A stretch of DNA of 7,407 bases, taken from positions 1 to 7,407 of the forward strand of contig JAFXMJ010000403.1 in the NCBI GenBank assembly GCA_017530465.1, given 5' to 3'. This DNA comes from Bacteroidales bacterium (lineage in GTDB: Bacteria > Bacteroidota > Bacteroidia > Bacteroidales > UBA3824). The position numbers and the translations under genes are program-made. The notes below the pieces were generated by a model. That model did not search any database. It had not been told where the DNA came from and saw only the letters and a program-made list of their open reading frames with translations. Below, piece by piece: positions 1-7,295 of the stretch; position 1 is the first letter of the stretch; each line of letters begins with the position of its first letter.

Positions 1-1032
1 GTACTTGTACCTGCCGTCTATCTGGAACTCATCAATATTTTTCAACCCCTTGAACTCCTTGCTGTTCAGGGGGATTTTTTTAGGACTTGATTTTATTTGG
101 ACACGGAAGTAAATCTTGTCGGAGTTGTTGACTTGTTGAGTTGTTGATTTGTTGACTTGTTGATTATGTGATTGTTGATTGGATGATTTGTTGGGTTGTT
201 GGGTTGTTGATTGTTTTGGGACTGTGGATTTGGGTTCGGTGGATTTTGGTTCGGTGGCGGGCTGGGTCTGGACGGGAGTGTTGCCGGAGGTTTCTGCGGC
301 GTTTTTGTAGGCGCGGAATCCACGGAAAATTGATGAGGCAATGTTGGTCTGACCGAGTTCGCTGGCTAAGTATCGTTCCTCGTCCTGATTGCTGATATAT
401 CCACACTCCACAAGCACCGCCGGCATATACGCCCTCCACAAAACCGCAAACGATGCCGCCTTCACGCCAAGATTTTGGGTCTTTTGCTTCTTAAACCATT
501 GAGTGTTTGAAAAATGCTCCTGAATTTTGTTTGCAAGCAATTCGCTGTTGCTATGATTGGAGGCCTGGACGATTTTCATATTGATGATTTCATCATCTGA
601 AACATCCTCGCCGCCGTTTTCCTTTTTCTGAATTTCCAATTGCGCTTCGTCCTTGGCTGTGCCGTTCACGTAAGTCGTGAAACCCTTGACTTTCTTGTTT
701 TTACAGGAATTGATATGCACAGAAATGAAAACATCGGGCATAATTTTGTTAGTCATCTCGGCGCGTTCTTTGAGCGAGAGGAATACGTCGGTTGTTCGGG
801 TATAGACGACCTCCACGCCCGGAATGAGCGAGTCGATATAATGACCGAGTTTGAGCGCGATTTTGAGGGTCAAGTCCTTTTCCTTTGAGACTTTTCCGAT
901 TGCGCCCGGGTCTTTGCCGCCGTGTCCGGCATCTATCAAAACTTTTGAAACGTGGTACGCCGAGTCTTGCTGCGCATAGCAATCAAGACTATAAATCACT
1001 GTCAATAATATACATATAATAATTGTTCTCAT
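1..1032 (-). CDS. N-acetylmuramoyl-L-alanine amidase (Amidase_3 family), 3' end cut off by the window edge
   Basis: This exported zinc amidase cleaves the bond between N-acetylmuramic acid and L-alanine of peptidoglycan, in the periplasm. I translated 344 codons from the ATG at 1032; the frame is still open at position 1. Residues 1-20 form a signal peptide, with likely cleavage after CYA before QQDS. The catalytic domain spans about residues 28-243. It starts with DAGHGG (zinc ligand H37), followed by KEKDLTL (E51) and ISVHIN (H106), and ends with VLVECGYISN (catalytic E209). All four expected active-site residues are present. Residues 247-304 are a Ser/Thr/Gln/Asn/Pro linker, partly encoded by an octanucleotide repeat. 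From residue 305 (KIYFRVQIKSS) a SPOR-like domain begins, as in many Bacteroidota amidases; this assignment is weaker because it is truncated. The gene is divergent from lptD. An SPI signal peptide is preferred because no good lipobox surrounds C18. No specific Ami symbol is justified. Confidence 0.93.
   Translation of the reverse strand, partial: MRTIIICILLTVIYSLDCYAQQDSAYHVSKVLIDAGHGGKDPGAIGKVSKEKDLTLKIALKLGHYIDSLIPGVEVVYTRTTDVFLSLKERAEMTNKIMPDVFISVHINSCKNKKVKGFTTYVNGTAKDEAQLEIQKKENGGEDVSDDEIINMKIVQASNHSNSELLANKIQEHFSNTQWFKKQKTQNLGVKAASFAVLWRAYMPAVLVECGYISNQDEERYLASELGQTNIASSIFRGFRAYKNAAETSGNTPVQTQPATEPKSTEPKSTVPKQSTTQQPNKSSNQQSHNQQVNKSTTQQVNNSDKIYFRVQIKSSPKKIPLNSKEFKGLKNIDEFQIDGRYKY
125..211. 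repeat. Degenerate octanucleotide tandem repeat inside the amidase gene
   Basis: On the plus strand the unit is TTGTTGAN. Five consecutive units (125-164) differ only in the last base. They are followed by a diverged unit (165-172), a seven-base unit (173-179), another diverged unit (180-187), and three more recognisable units (188-211), two ending GG and one AT. In the amidase frame the tract encodes Gln/Asn/Ser/Thr-rich linker. Three units make 24 bases, so the peptide repeats every eight residues (STTQQVNK, then STTQQVNN). Because eight is not a multiple of three, gain or loss of one unit would shift the frame before the C-terminal domain. Confidence 0.8.
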
Positions 1033-1067
1033 TGTCTTAAAAAGATGTTTGATATGATTTTGAGTTG

Positions 1068-1100
1068 CAAAGGTACTCAAATTATCGTCAATAATGCAAA
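1068..1100 (-). promoter_or_regulatory. Predicted Bacteroidota promoter of the amidase gene
   Basis: Read on the minus strand, TACCTTTG at 1075-1068 matches the Bacteroidota −7 consensus TAnnTTTG exactly. TTTG at 1100-1097 can serve as the −33 element, with a 21-base spacer, roughly the usual distance. This leaves a short leader of about 30 bases before the ATG at 1032. The sequence before the start (AAGACA) has no strong Shine-Dalgarno motif, which is normal for the phylum. Confidence 0.6.
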
Positions 1101-1107
1101 AATTATT
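1090..1107. repeat. AT-rich inverted repeat in the divergent promoter region
   Basis: AATAAT (1090-1095) and ATTATT (1102-1107) form six-base inverted arms around a six-base spacer. The element overlaps the predicted −33 box of the amidase promoter and lies about 35 bases upstream of the lptD −7 box. It could be an operator, but an AT-rich palindrome this short can easily arise by chance. Confidence 0.25.
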
Positions 1108-1140
1108 CCCACAATGTCGGCTTATTTGCCAAAAAATGCT

Positions 1141-1148
1141 TACTTTTG
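1141..1148 (+). promoter_or_regulatory. Predicted −7 box of the lptD promoter
   Basis: TACTTTTG matches TAnnTTTG. A TTTG is present upstream at 1125-1128, but it is only 12 bases away, too close for a normal −33 element; nothing better is seen at the expected distance. If the box is used, transcription would start near 1153-1156, just before the mini-ORF at 1166 and about 37 bases before the GTG of lptD. This promoter probably also serves the downstream sensor phosphatase gene. Confidence 0.5.
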
Positions 1149-1165
1149 TGGCGTTTTTCAGGACA

Positions 1166-1195
1166 ATGAAGTCAAACACAAAACTTTTTAAGTGA
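1166..1195 (+). other. Nine-codon mini-ORF overlapping the lptD start (possible leader peptide or displaced true start)
   Basis: ATG at 1166 opens a frame encoding MKSNTKLFK and stops at TGA 1193-1195. That stop overlaps the GTG start of lptD in the sequence GTGA, the arrangement used for translational coupling. AGGA lies two bases before the ATG, which is rather close. The start context GACAATGA is the same as at the amidase start on the opposite strand. The peptide is rich in lysine and would make a plausible extension of the LptD signal peptide if the frames were joined, so this may instead mark a one-base indel. No function can be assigned. Confidence 0.3.
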
Positions 1196-3924
1196 ACAAA
1201 ACACTTTTCATACTCTTTATATTGATGTTGACCGCCACCACGGTGTACGGGCAGCGGCGCGCCACGAGGGATTCGTTGCGGAGGGCGCATCGTATGGAGG
1301 AGAGAATGTTAAACGACTCCATACCTACCGACAGCCTTGGCGTTGCAGTCGATTCGATAGACCTCAACCAGCCCAAAAAACCGAAGTCGATTGTGGATGT
1401 GCCTATTGAATACGAATGCAGCGATTCATTGATGGTGTCATTCGACGACAAACAGGTGTTTCTCTACGGCAAATCTGACGTGGAGACCGACGGTATGAGC
1501 CTCAAAGCCGACCACATCAATATGGATATGGACAATAATATCGTATTCGCGGAGGGCAAAGTGGATTCCACCACCAACGAGATTGAGGGCAAGCCGGAGT
1601 TCAAGGACGGAAGCGACGAATTTACAGCAATTACCATCAAATATAATGTAAAGACCAAGGAAGGCATTGTGCGCGACGTGAACACCGAGCAGCAAAACGG
1701 CTACATCTTCGGCGGACTCACCAAGATGCACGCCAACAGGGAGATACACCTCAAAAACGGTCGCTACACCACTTGTGACCTCGACCATCCCCACTTTTAC
1801 CTGCAACTGACCCGCGCAAAGGTGATTCCTAACGACAAGATTGTGTCGGGCCCGGTGTATTTCGTGTTTTTGGATGTGCCGGTCTTTGTATTGGGATTGC
1901 CATTTGGACTTTTCCCAAGCACCAAAAAACATCAGAGCGGCGTCATCGTCCCCAAATACGGCGAGGAGTCGCGGCGCGGCTTCTACCTGAGCGACGGCGG
2001 ATATTATTTTGCATTCAGCGACTATGCCGACCTCGAACTCCTTGGCAGCATTTATAGTTACGGTTCGTGGTCAGCGAGGGCGAGCAGCAAATTCAAGCTG
2101 AGGTACAAGTTTTCGGGCAATTTTGACTTCCTGTTCTCCAAAAACGTACAGGGCGAAAAGGAGTTTGTACAGTCGCACAATTCCGACATCAGTTACAGCA
2201 GCACCAACTCTTATAAATTGTCGTTGAACTTCAACCAAGACCCAAAGGCAAACCCGACGAGCAGTTTCAATGTCAATATTTCTTACGACAAGTCCAATTA
2301 CGACAAATACAACGCAAGGTCGGTGCAGGACTTTGCGAGGAGCACCACGTCGTCGTCCATCAGTTACCAAAAACAATTGTTTGGCGGCAAGGTAAACCTC
2401 AGCGCGGCTGGCAATATGACCCAAAACTTGTACGACAGCACATTGTCGTTCTCCGCGCCCAACATCTCGCTCAACGTCCAGAGATTCTTCCCCTTCAAGC
2501 GCAAGCATCAGACCGGCTCGGCAAGGTGGTACGAGAAGATTGGTTCGTCGTTCAGCGCAAACTTCACCAACACAGTGCCCACGATGGCGGATTCGTTGCT
2601 CTTCAAGCAGGAAATGTTTGACAAGATGCGCTACGGCCTCAAATACACGATGCCGCTCAATACGTCGTTCAACCTCTTTAAATACATTCAGGTCTCGCCG
2701 TCGGTCAATTATACTGGTCGCGTATATCCCAATTACTTGCTTAAATACGCCGACGGCTACGACGCCGCCACCGACCGTTATACCTACACAACGGACACCG
2801 TCAACGCCATACGCCACTGCTTCGACTTCTCGACGTCAGTATCGGCAAGCACCAAATTGTATGGCATTTTCCAATTCAACAACGCCAAGCACATCAAGGC
2901 ATTCCGCCACGTATTGTCGCCAAGCATCGGCGTAAGTTGGAGACCAGACTTCTCGGAGGAGTTTTGGGGATTTTACCGCGACGAACCTTCCGACACCACA
3001 GGCACAAGGCGTTACAGCATATTCCAAAACGGCGTTTACGGCACGCCTTCGTCGGGCAAGAGCGCGGCTCTCAACTTCTCCCTCGGCAACAATTTTGAGA
3101 TGAAGGTAAAGGGCAAAAAGGACACCATCGACGGACAATACACCAAAATCAAGTTGCTCGAAAACCTTTCGTTCTCAGGTAGTTACAATATGGCTGCCGA
3201 CAGTATGAAACTCAGCAACATCTCTATGTCGGGAAGCACGAGGCTCTTCGAGAAGATGACACTTACCTTTGGCGGCACGTTCGACCCCTACCAGCTCGAT
3301 TCGGCTGGCCGTCGCACCAAATATTACCTTATAAAAGAGACCCACGGACACCAATGGGCAAGGCTCACATCGTTCCACGCAAGCACGGGTTTCTCATTGG
3401 ATTCCAAGACGTTGGGTAAGAAAAAAATGAGCGAGAAGGAGGAAGCCGCCAGACAGTTTGGCGAGGACGAGACTCAGGCGGAGGTTGACGAGGACGGCAA
3501 CATCATCACCACCGCCGAAGAAGTGGAGGAAGACAAGAAGCGTCCCAAATCGTCTATTTCCAAGAAGGAGAAGGACGGCGAATTTGATTATTACTCCGTA
3601 CCGTGGAACCTCTCGGCAAGTTATAGTTTCAATTATTCCCACAATAACAACCGTGCGCCGGTAATCACGCAGACGCTCAACCTCAATGGCTCAATATCCT
3701 TCACCGACAAGTGGCAGATGTCAATCTCGTCGGGTTACGACTTCGACGCCAAGAAGATGACTTCCACAAGGCTCTCCGTTTCAAGGGATTTGCACTGCTT
3801 CAACCTGAGTTTCTACATCATCCCCTTCGGACGATTGAAGAGTTACAACTTCACATTGTCAATCAATTCATCAATGTTCCAAGGCTTGGACTTCAAGCGC
3901 AACCAGAGTTGGAGGGACAATTAA
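1192..3924 (+). CDS. lptD: LPS-assembly protein LptD (Bacteroidota type)
   Basis: LptD is the outer-membrane beta-barrel that, with lipoprotein LptE, receives LPS from the periplasmic bridge and inserts it into the outer leaflet. The product has 910 residues, within the usual size for Bacteroidota. Residues 1-20 are a signal peptide, with likely cleavage after VYG or close by. About residues 75-190 resemble the OstA/LptA-like jelly roll. Diagnostic stretches follow: GRYTTCDLDHPHFY (190-203), VPVFVLGLPFGLFP (229-242) and SGVIVPKYGEESRRGF (249-264), matching the family pattern of an LP-F-FP motif then a 'GF-IP-YG---GF' segment. The rest is barrel with alternating Tyr/Phe/Ser strands. A strongly charged insertion lies at 741-797. 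Four cysteines occur (C76, C195, C543, C869). GTG is chosen because TAA directly precedes it in frame, and starting at the next ATG (1225) would remove most of the signal peptide. The start is uncertain because of the overlapping mini-ORF. The barrel assignment is secure from motifs and length. Confidence 0.93.
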   Translation: MNKTLFILFILMLTATTVYGQRRATRDSLRRAHRMEERMLNDSIPTDSLGVAVDSIDLNQPKKPKSIVDVPIEYECSDSLMVSFDDKQVFLYGKSDVETDGMSLKADHINMDMDNNIVFAEGKVDSTTNEIEGKPEFKDGSDEFTAITIKYNVKTKEGIVRDVNTEQQNGYIFGGLTKMHANREIHLKNGRYTTCDLDHPHFYLQLTRAKVIPNDKIVSGPVYFVFLDVPVFVLGLPFGLFPSTKKHQSGVIVPKYGEESRRGFYLSDGGYYFAFSDYADLELLGSIYSYGSWSARASSKFKLRYKFSGNFDFLFSKNVQGEKEFVQSHNSDISYSSTNSYKLSLNFNQDPKANPTSSFNVNISYDKSNYDKYNARSVQDFARSTTSSSISYQKQLFGGKVNLSAAGNMTQNLYDSTLSFSAPNISLNVQRFFPFKRKHQTGSARWYEKIGSSFSANFTNTVPTMADSLLFKQEMFDKMRYGLKYTMPLNTSFNLFKYIQVSPSVNYTGRVYPNYLLKYADGYDAATDRYTYTTDTVNAIRHCFDFSTSVSASTKLYGIFQFNNAKHIKAFRHVLSPSIGVSWRPDFSEEFWGFYRDEPSDTTGTRRYSIFQNGVYGTPSSGKSAALNFSLGNNFEMKVKGKKDTIDGQYTKIKLLENLSFSGSYNMAADSMKLSNISMSGSTRLFEKMTLTFGGTFDPYQLDSAGRRTKYYLIKETHGHQWARLTSFHASTGFSLDSKTLGKKKMSEKEEAARQFGEDETQAEVDEDGNIITTAEEVEEDKKRPKSSISKKEKDGEFDYYSVPWNLSASYSFNYSHNNNRAPVITQTLNLNGSISFTDKWQMSISSGYDFDAKKMTSTRLSVSRDLHCFNLSFYIIPFGRLKSYNFTLSINSSMFQGLDFKRNQSWRDN

Positions 3925-3938
3925 CAATACATCCGCCA

Positions 3939-6900
3939 ATGACACCCCGCTCCAAAATATCGACCCTGATGCTGTTGCTCGTGGTGCTGCAAGCCACGGC
4001 ACAGGGCGACTATCGCTTTTACAGTTTTTTGGAGAAAGACGGACTTACCAGCAATGCAATCATCAGCATCGCAGAAGATGGCAACGGTTTTATGTGGATA
4101 GGGAGCGCGTCGGGTCTTATGTTTTACGACGGATACATATTCAATTCCATCAATTCCGGCAACGACACCCTGAGCCTGCGGGGCAACCACATCAACGACC
4201 TCGCCACCGACAATGTCGGCAACCTCTGGATAGCCACCGAAAGCGCGGTCTGCAAATACGACATCAATACCGAAACATTCACCCCGTACAAGACCGTCAA
4301 GGACGGCTGCGAAGAAAACAGTTACCAAGCCGACAAAGTGTTTGCAATGTCGGACGGCAGAATCAGGTATTTCGCGGCGCGGATGTACCAACTCGACACA
4401 TCGACAAAATGTTTTGTGCCAATCCACGACGACTACATCCTCAGCCACAAAATCCGCGAATGTTACCAATGCTCGCAAGACCGATTTCTGATGGTGTCGC
4501 CATCCGAAAAGACCATCTTCCTCATCGACAGCGACGGCAACGAGATCTCGCGCATCGCGGGCGGCGACACCCCCGACAACAATCCTTACAGGCGACCTTA
4601 CGGCATCGCGGAACTCAATGACCACCAATTTTATATAGGCGGCGACAACGGCATATTCCTGGCGGACACCAAAGCCCGCACCATCAAGAAGATAGAGCGC
4701 GTTGGCAATAAAAAAATGCCTTCGGAAATCTCTACGCTCTACAAGGACAACCTCACGGGCGATATTTGGATGGGCACCAACGGCGAGGAACTCCAAATCC
4801 TCTCCGCCGACCACAAGACGCTCTCGGTAATCCCGTCAAGCACGAGCAACTACTCGTCGCAGTTGCTCAATAGTTCCACGGTGTTGAGGATATTCAAGGA
4901 CAGCCGCAATATGATATGGCTCTGCACGTGGCACGGATTGTCGATACTCAATGCCAACTGCAATCGCCCCTTCCAAAACCTCATCCACCCCGAATGTGAC
5001 GACATCATCCCGACAAGCACCATCCGCAGCATCGCCGAAAGTCCCAACGGACTACTCGCAATAGCAACCGACGGCGGAGGCATCACGTTTTGGGACAAGC
5101 ACAGCCCACGATACACCGACATCAAAAACGCCGGCGAAAACAACCATATGCCCAATCAGTCGCTGCTCGCCATCGCCTACGACAGCAAGGGCAACCTCTA
5201 CAACGGCGGCTACAAACATCCGCTGCACCGTTTTTCGCCCGACCGCAAATCCGACGAACTCTACGCCATCGATCCCGACAATCCCGACGCGCTCGAAAAC
5301 GATTTCATCACCAGCATCCTCGTCCAAAACGACACTGCAATCTGGGTGTTGACCAACGGCGGCGGGTTGTCGTTGTTCAATCCCAACACAAAAAAATTCA
5401 AGCGCATCAAAGCCGACCGACTTGGCACCGAGCCTTGCTCCAAATACGGCATTTGTATGGCGCAAGACACCGACGGGACAATTTTGGTGGGCACTTACGA
5501 CGGGCTTTTCACATACGACCACACCCAAAACATCATCCGCAACTACCACCACGACCTCAGCGCAACCTCCTCGCTGAGTCACAATTGGGTGTACAGCTTA
5601 TATCAGGACAGTAGCGGGCGCATTTGGATAGGCACTTGCTCAGGTCTAAACCTTTTCGACAAAGCAAGCGGCACTTTCACAATCTACGACCGAAATGCGG
5701 GGTTCAGGAATGCAGTTTGCAACGCCATTTTGGAAGACAACGACGGATTCCTGTGGGTAGCCACCTCCAACGGCATCGCCAAATTTTCGATTGAGGAACG
5801 CAAGGTAATACGCATTTATGACAAAAACGACGGACTTTTGACCAACAATTTCACACGGTGCGCATACTTCAAGGACAAGGCTGGCGTATTTTATTTGGGT
5901 ACGGAAGGCGGATTGGCATACTTCGACCCAAGCAAAATCAAGCCAAAAACCACGGTACAAAAACCGTTGATTACCAAACTGTTGATAGATTATGAACCTG
6001 TCCAGCCTTGTGCCGCAGGATCGCCTATACACCAGTCGATGCTTACCACCGACCATATCACCCTCACCAGCAAGCAATCATCGTTCACCCTGCAATACAC
6101 CTCGCCCGCATACCCCGACGCATCGTCCTACGCATACGAATACCAGACCATTGGCGACGGCAAAGGCTGGCTCGACAGGGGCGACCGCCGCGAAATCGAT
6201 TTCCCTAAGACCGCGCCCGGCACTCACCGCATTGCAATCATCGCCCGCAACCGCGACGGCTTCAAGAGCGACCCAACCATCATCACAGTGACGGTACTGC
6301 CGCCGTGGTACAAGACACTTGCAGCCCAATTGTCATTAATCTCGCTGTTGATTCTAATTATAACGCTCATCATCCGCCAACGATTCAAGAACCTCAAACT
6401 CCAAAAAGCCACTCTCGAAGCCGAAGTGCAACTCCGCACCCAGGAAATCAACGACGCTCTCCACATCATAAAATCCAAAAACATAGCCATCAGAGGCTCA
6501 ATCACTTACGCACAGACCATACAAGCCGCGCTCTTGACCAAGGAAACCGACTTCTGCAAATATTTTGAGACCTCATCAGTCTATCACCCAAAAGACATCA
6601 TCTCCGGCGACTTCTTCTGGCTCAAAGCAATAGAGCAGGACAATGGCGCAATGATATTTGCATCCGTCATCGACTGCACGGGACACGGCGTGCCGGGCGC
6701 ATTGATGTCCATAATTGCCAACTCCGTACTCAACGACATTGTGGAGACCAATGGCATCTACGACCCGGCGGCAATCCTTTCGGAATTGTCATTCAAGATA
6801 GCCACAATGCTCGCCCAAGACAACTCCGACAACAAGGACGGAATGGATATGGCACTTTGTCGGTTCAGTACGGATAGTAATGGCAACTTCCTCAGCCTCA

Positions 6901-7271
6901 CCTTCTCCGGCGCGAAAAACCCGCTATACATCTGGCATCAAGGCGACACAGAATACCAAATCATCAAAGCCGACCGCAAGTCGGTGGCGGGCGGCATCCG
7001 CAACCAAGGCGACATACAGAGGGTTGAGTTCCAAAAATCAGAACTCCTAATCTCAAAGGGCGACACTTTATATATGGTGAGCGACGGCATTTTGGATATG
7101 TGCGACGCCAAACGCAAACGCTATTCTCGCACACGTTTTTTGCAACTCATCAACAGCATCCACCCGCTCGCGATGGACTGTCAGGCGGCGGAAATCGAAA
7201 AAGCCATCGTGCAATACTCACAAGGCACAGAGCAACGGGACGACATCTCGGTGCTTGGGCTCAGGCTGTAA
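3939..7271 (+). CDS. Transmembrane sensor with two-component-regulator propellers, Y_Y_Y domain and SpoIIE-type PP2C phosphatase output
   Basis: This 1110-residue protein probably senses a periplasmic signal and dephosphorylates a cytoplasmic Ser/Thr phosphoprotein. Residues 1-21 are a signal peptide (cleavage after ATA). About residues 34-664 hold roughly 14 propeller units spaced 40-50 residues apart, many with the Reg_prop signature such as GFMWIGSASGL, GNLWIAT, GRIWIGTCSGLNLFD and GFLWVATSNGI. A Y_Y_Y domain (about 700-787) ends in the usual PPWYKT. One membrane helix (about 795-812) follows, then a coiled coil (815-850) and the 'SITYAQTIQAALL' linker common before these phosphatases. The SpoIIE/PP2C domain (about 870-1110) keeps D890 (ISGDFFW), D912 (DCTGHGVPGALMS), D970 (DGMDMAL), D1049 (SDGI) and D1101/D1102 (RDDISVLGLRL), so it should be active. 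No kinase, receiver or HTH domain is present. The gene begins 14 bases after lptD, so co-transcription is likely. The in-frame ATG at 3711 lies inside lptD and is unlikely; ATG 3939 directly precedes a good signal peptide. Ligand and substrate are unknown. Confidence 0.94.
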   Translation: MTPRSKISTLMLLLVVLQATAQGDYRFYSFLEKDGLTSNAIISIAEDGNGFMWIGSASGLMFYDGYIFNSINSGNDTLSLRGNHINDLATDNVGNLWIATESAVCKYDINTETFTPYKTVKDGCEENSYQADKVFAMSDGRIRYFAARMYQLDTSTKCFVPIHDDYILSHKIRECYQCSQDRFLMVSPSEKTIFLIDSDGNEISRIAGGDTPDNNPYRRPYGIAELNDHQFYIGGDNGIFLADTKARTIKKIERVGNKKMPSEISTLYKDNLTGDIWMGTNGEELQILSADHKTLSVIPSSTSNYSSQLLNSSTVLRIFKDSRNMIWLCTWHGLSILNANCNRPFQNLIHPECDDIIPTSTIRSIAESPNGLLAIATDGGGITFWDKHSPRYTDIKNAGENNHMPNQSLLAIAYDSKGNLYNGGYKHPLHRFSPDRKSDELYAIDPDNPDALENDFITSILVQNDTAIWVLTNGGGLSLFNPNTKKFKRIKADRLGTEPCSKYGICMAQDTDGTILVGTYDGLFTYDHTQNIIRNYHHDLSATSSLSHNWVYSLYQDSSGRIWIGTCSGLNLFDKASGTFTIYDRNAGFRNAVCNAILEDNDGFLWVATSNGIAKFSIEERKVIRIYDKNDGLLTNNFTRCAYFKDKAGVFYLGTEGGLAYFDPSKIKPKTTVQKPLITKLLIDYEPVQPCAAGSPIHQSMLTTDHITLTSKQSSFTLQYTSPAYPDASSYAYEYQTIGDGKGWLDRGDRREIDFPKTAPGTHRIAIIARNRDGFKSDPTIITVTVLPPWYKTLAAQLSLISLLILIITLIIRQRFKNLKLQKATLEAEVQLRTQEINDALHIIKSKNIAIRGSITYAQTIQAALLTKETDFCKYFETSSVYHPKDIISGDFFWLKAIEQDNGAMIFASVIDCTGHGVPGALMSIIANSVLNDIVETNGIYDPAAILSELSFKIATMLAQDNSDNKDGMDMALCRFSTDSNGNFLSLTFSGAKNPLYIWHQGDTEYQIIKADRKSVAGGIRNQGDIQRVEFQKSELLISKGDTLYMVSDGILDMCDAKRKRYSRTRFLQLINSIHPLAMDCQAAEIEKAIVQYSQGTEQRDDISVLGLRL

Positions 7272-7295
7272 GCATTTTTTATGCGACCACCCGCC

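Noticed and set aside
970..990. Lipoprotein signal (Cys at amidase residue 18)
   Set aside because: The residues before the cysteine (S-L-D) do not fit a lipobox, whereas an ordinary signal peptidase site after residue 20 fits well.
2071..2817. Antisense open frame of 248 codons within lptD
   Set aside because: It mirrors the lptD codon pattern and contains no signal, domain or promoter; the lptD frame is continuous across it.
2540..2935. Arginine-rich plus-strand open frame of 131 codons within lptD
   Set aside because: It is a +1 shadow of lptD; low-complexity Arg/Ser/Thr composition is typical of a shifted frame.
3711..3938. Upstream in-frame ATG at 3711 that would extend the sensor phosphatase by 76 residues
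   Set aside because: It lies inside the 3' end of lptD, where the lptD frame encodes the final barrel strands. The ATG at 3939 immediately precedes a proper signal peptide, which the extension would bury.
3921..4814. Long antisense open frame (297 codons) under the sensor gene
   Set aside because: The plus-strand propeller coding is unambiguous here. The antisense protein is Val/Ala/Asp-rich with no recognisable motif, as expected from the opposite strand of a GC-biased coding sequence.
6546..7268. Histidine kinase output, expected after this kind of sensor half
   Set aside because: There is no H-box or N/G box; all the motifs seen are those of the SpoIIE-type PP2C phosphatase.
7272..7284. 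GCAT-TTTTT-ATGC hairpin directly after the phosphatase stop as a terminator
   Set aside because: The stem is only four pairs with half AT, and no T-run follows the stem, so it is too weak to call.
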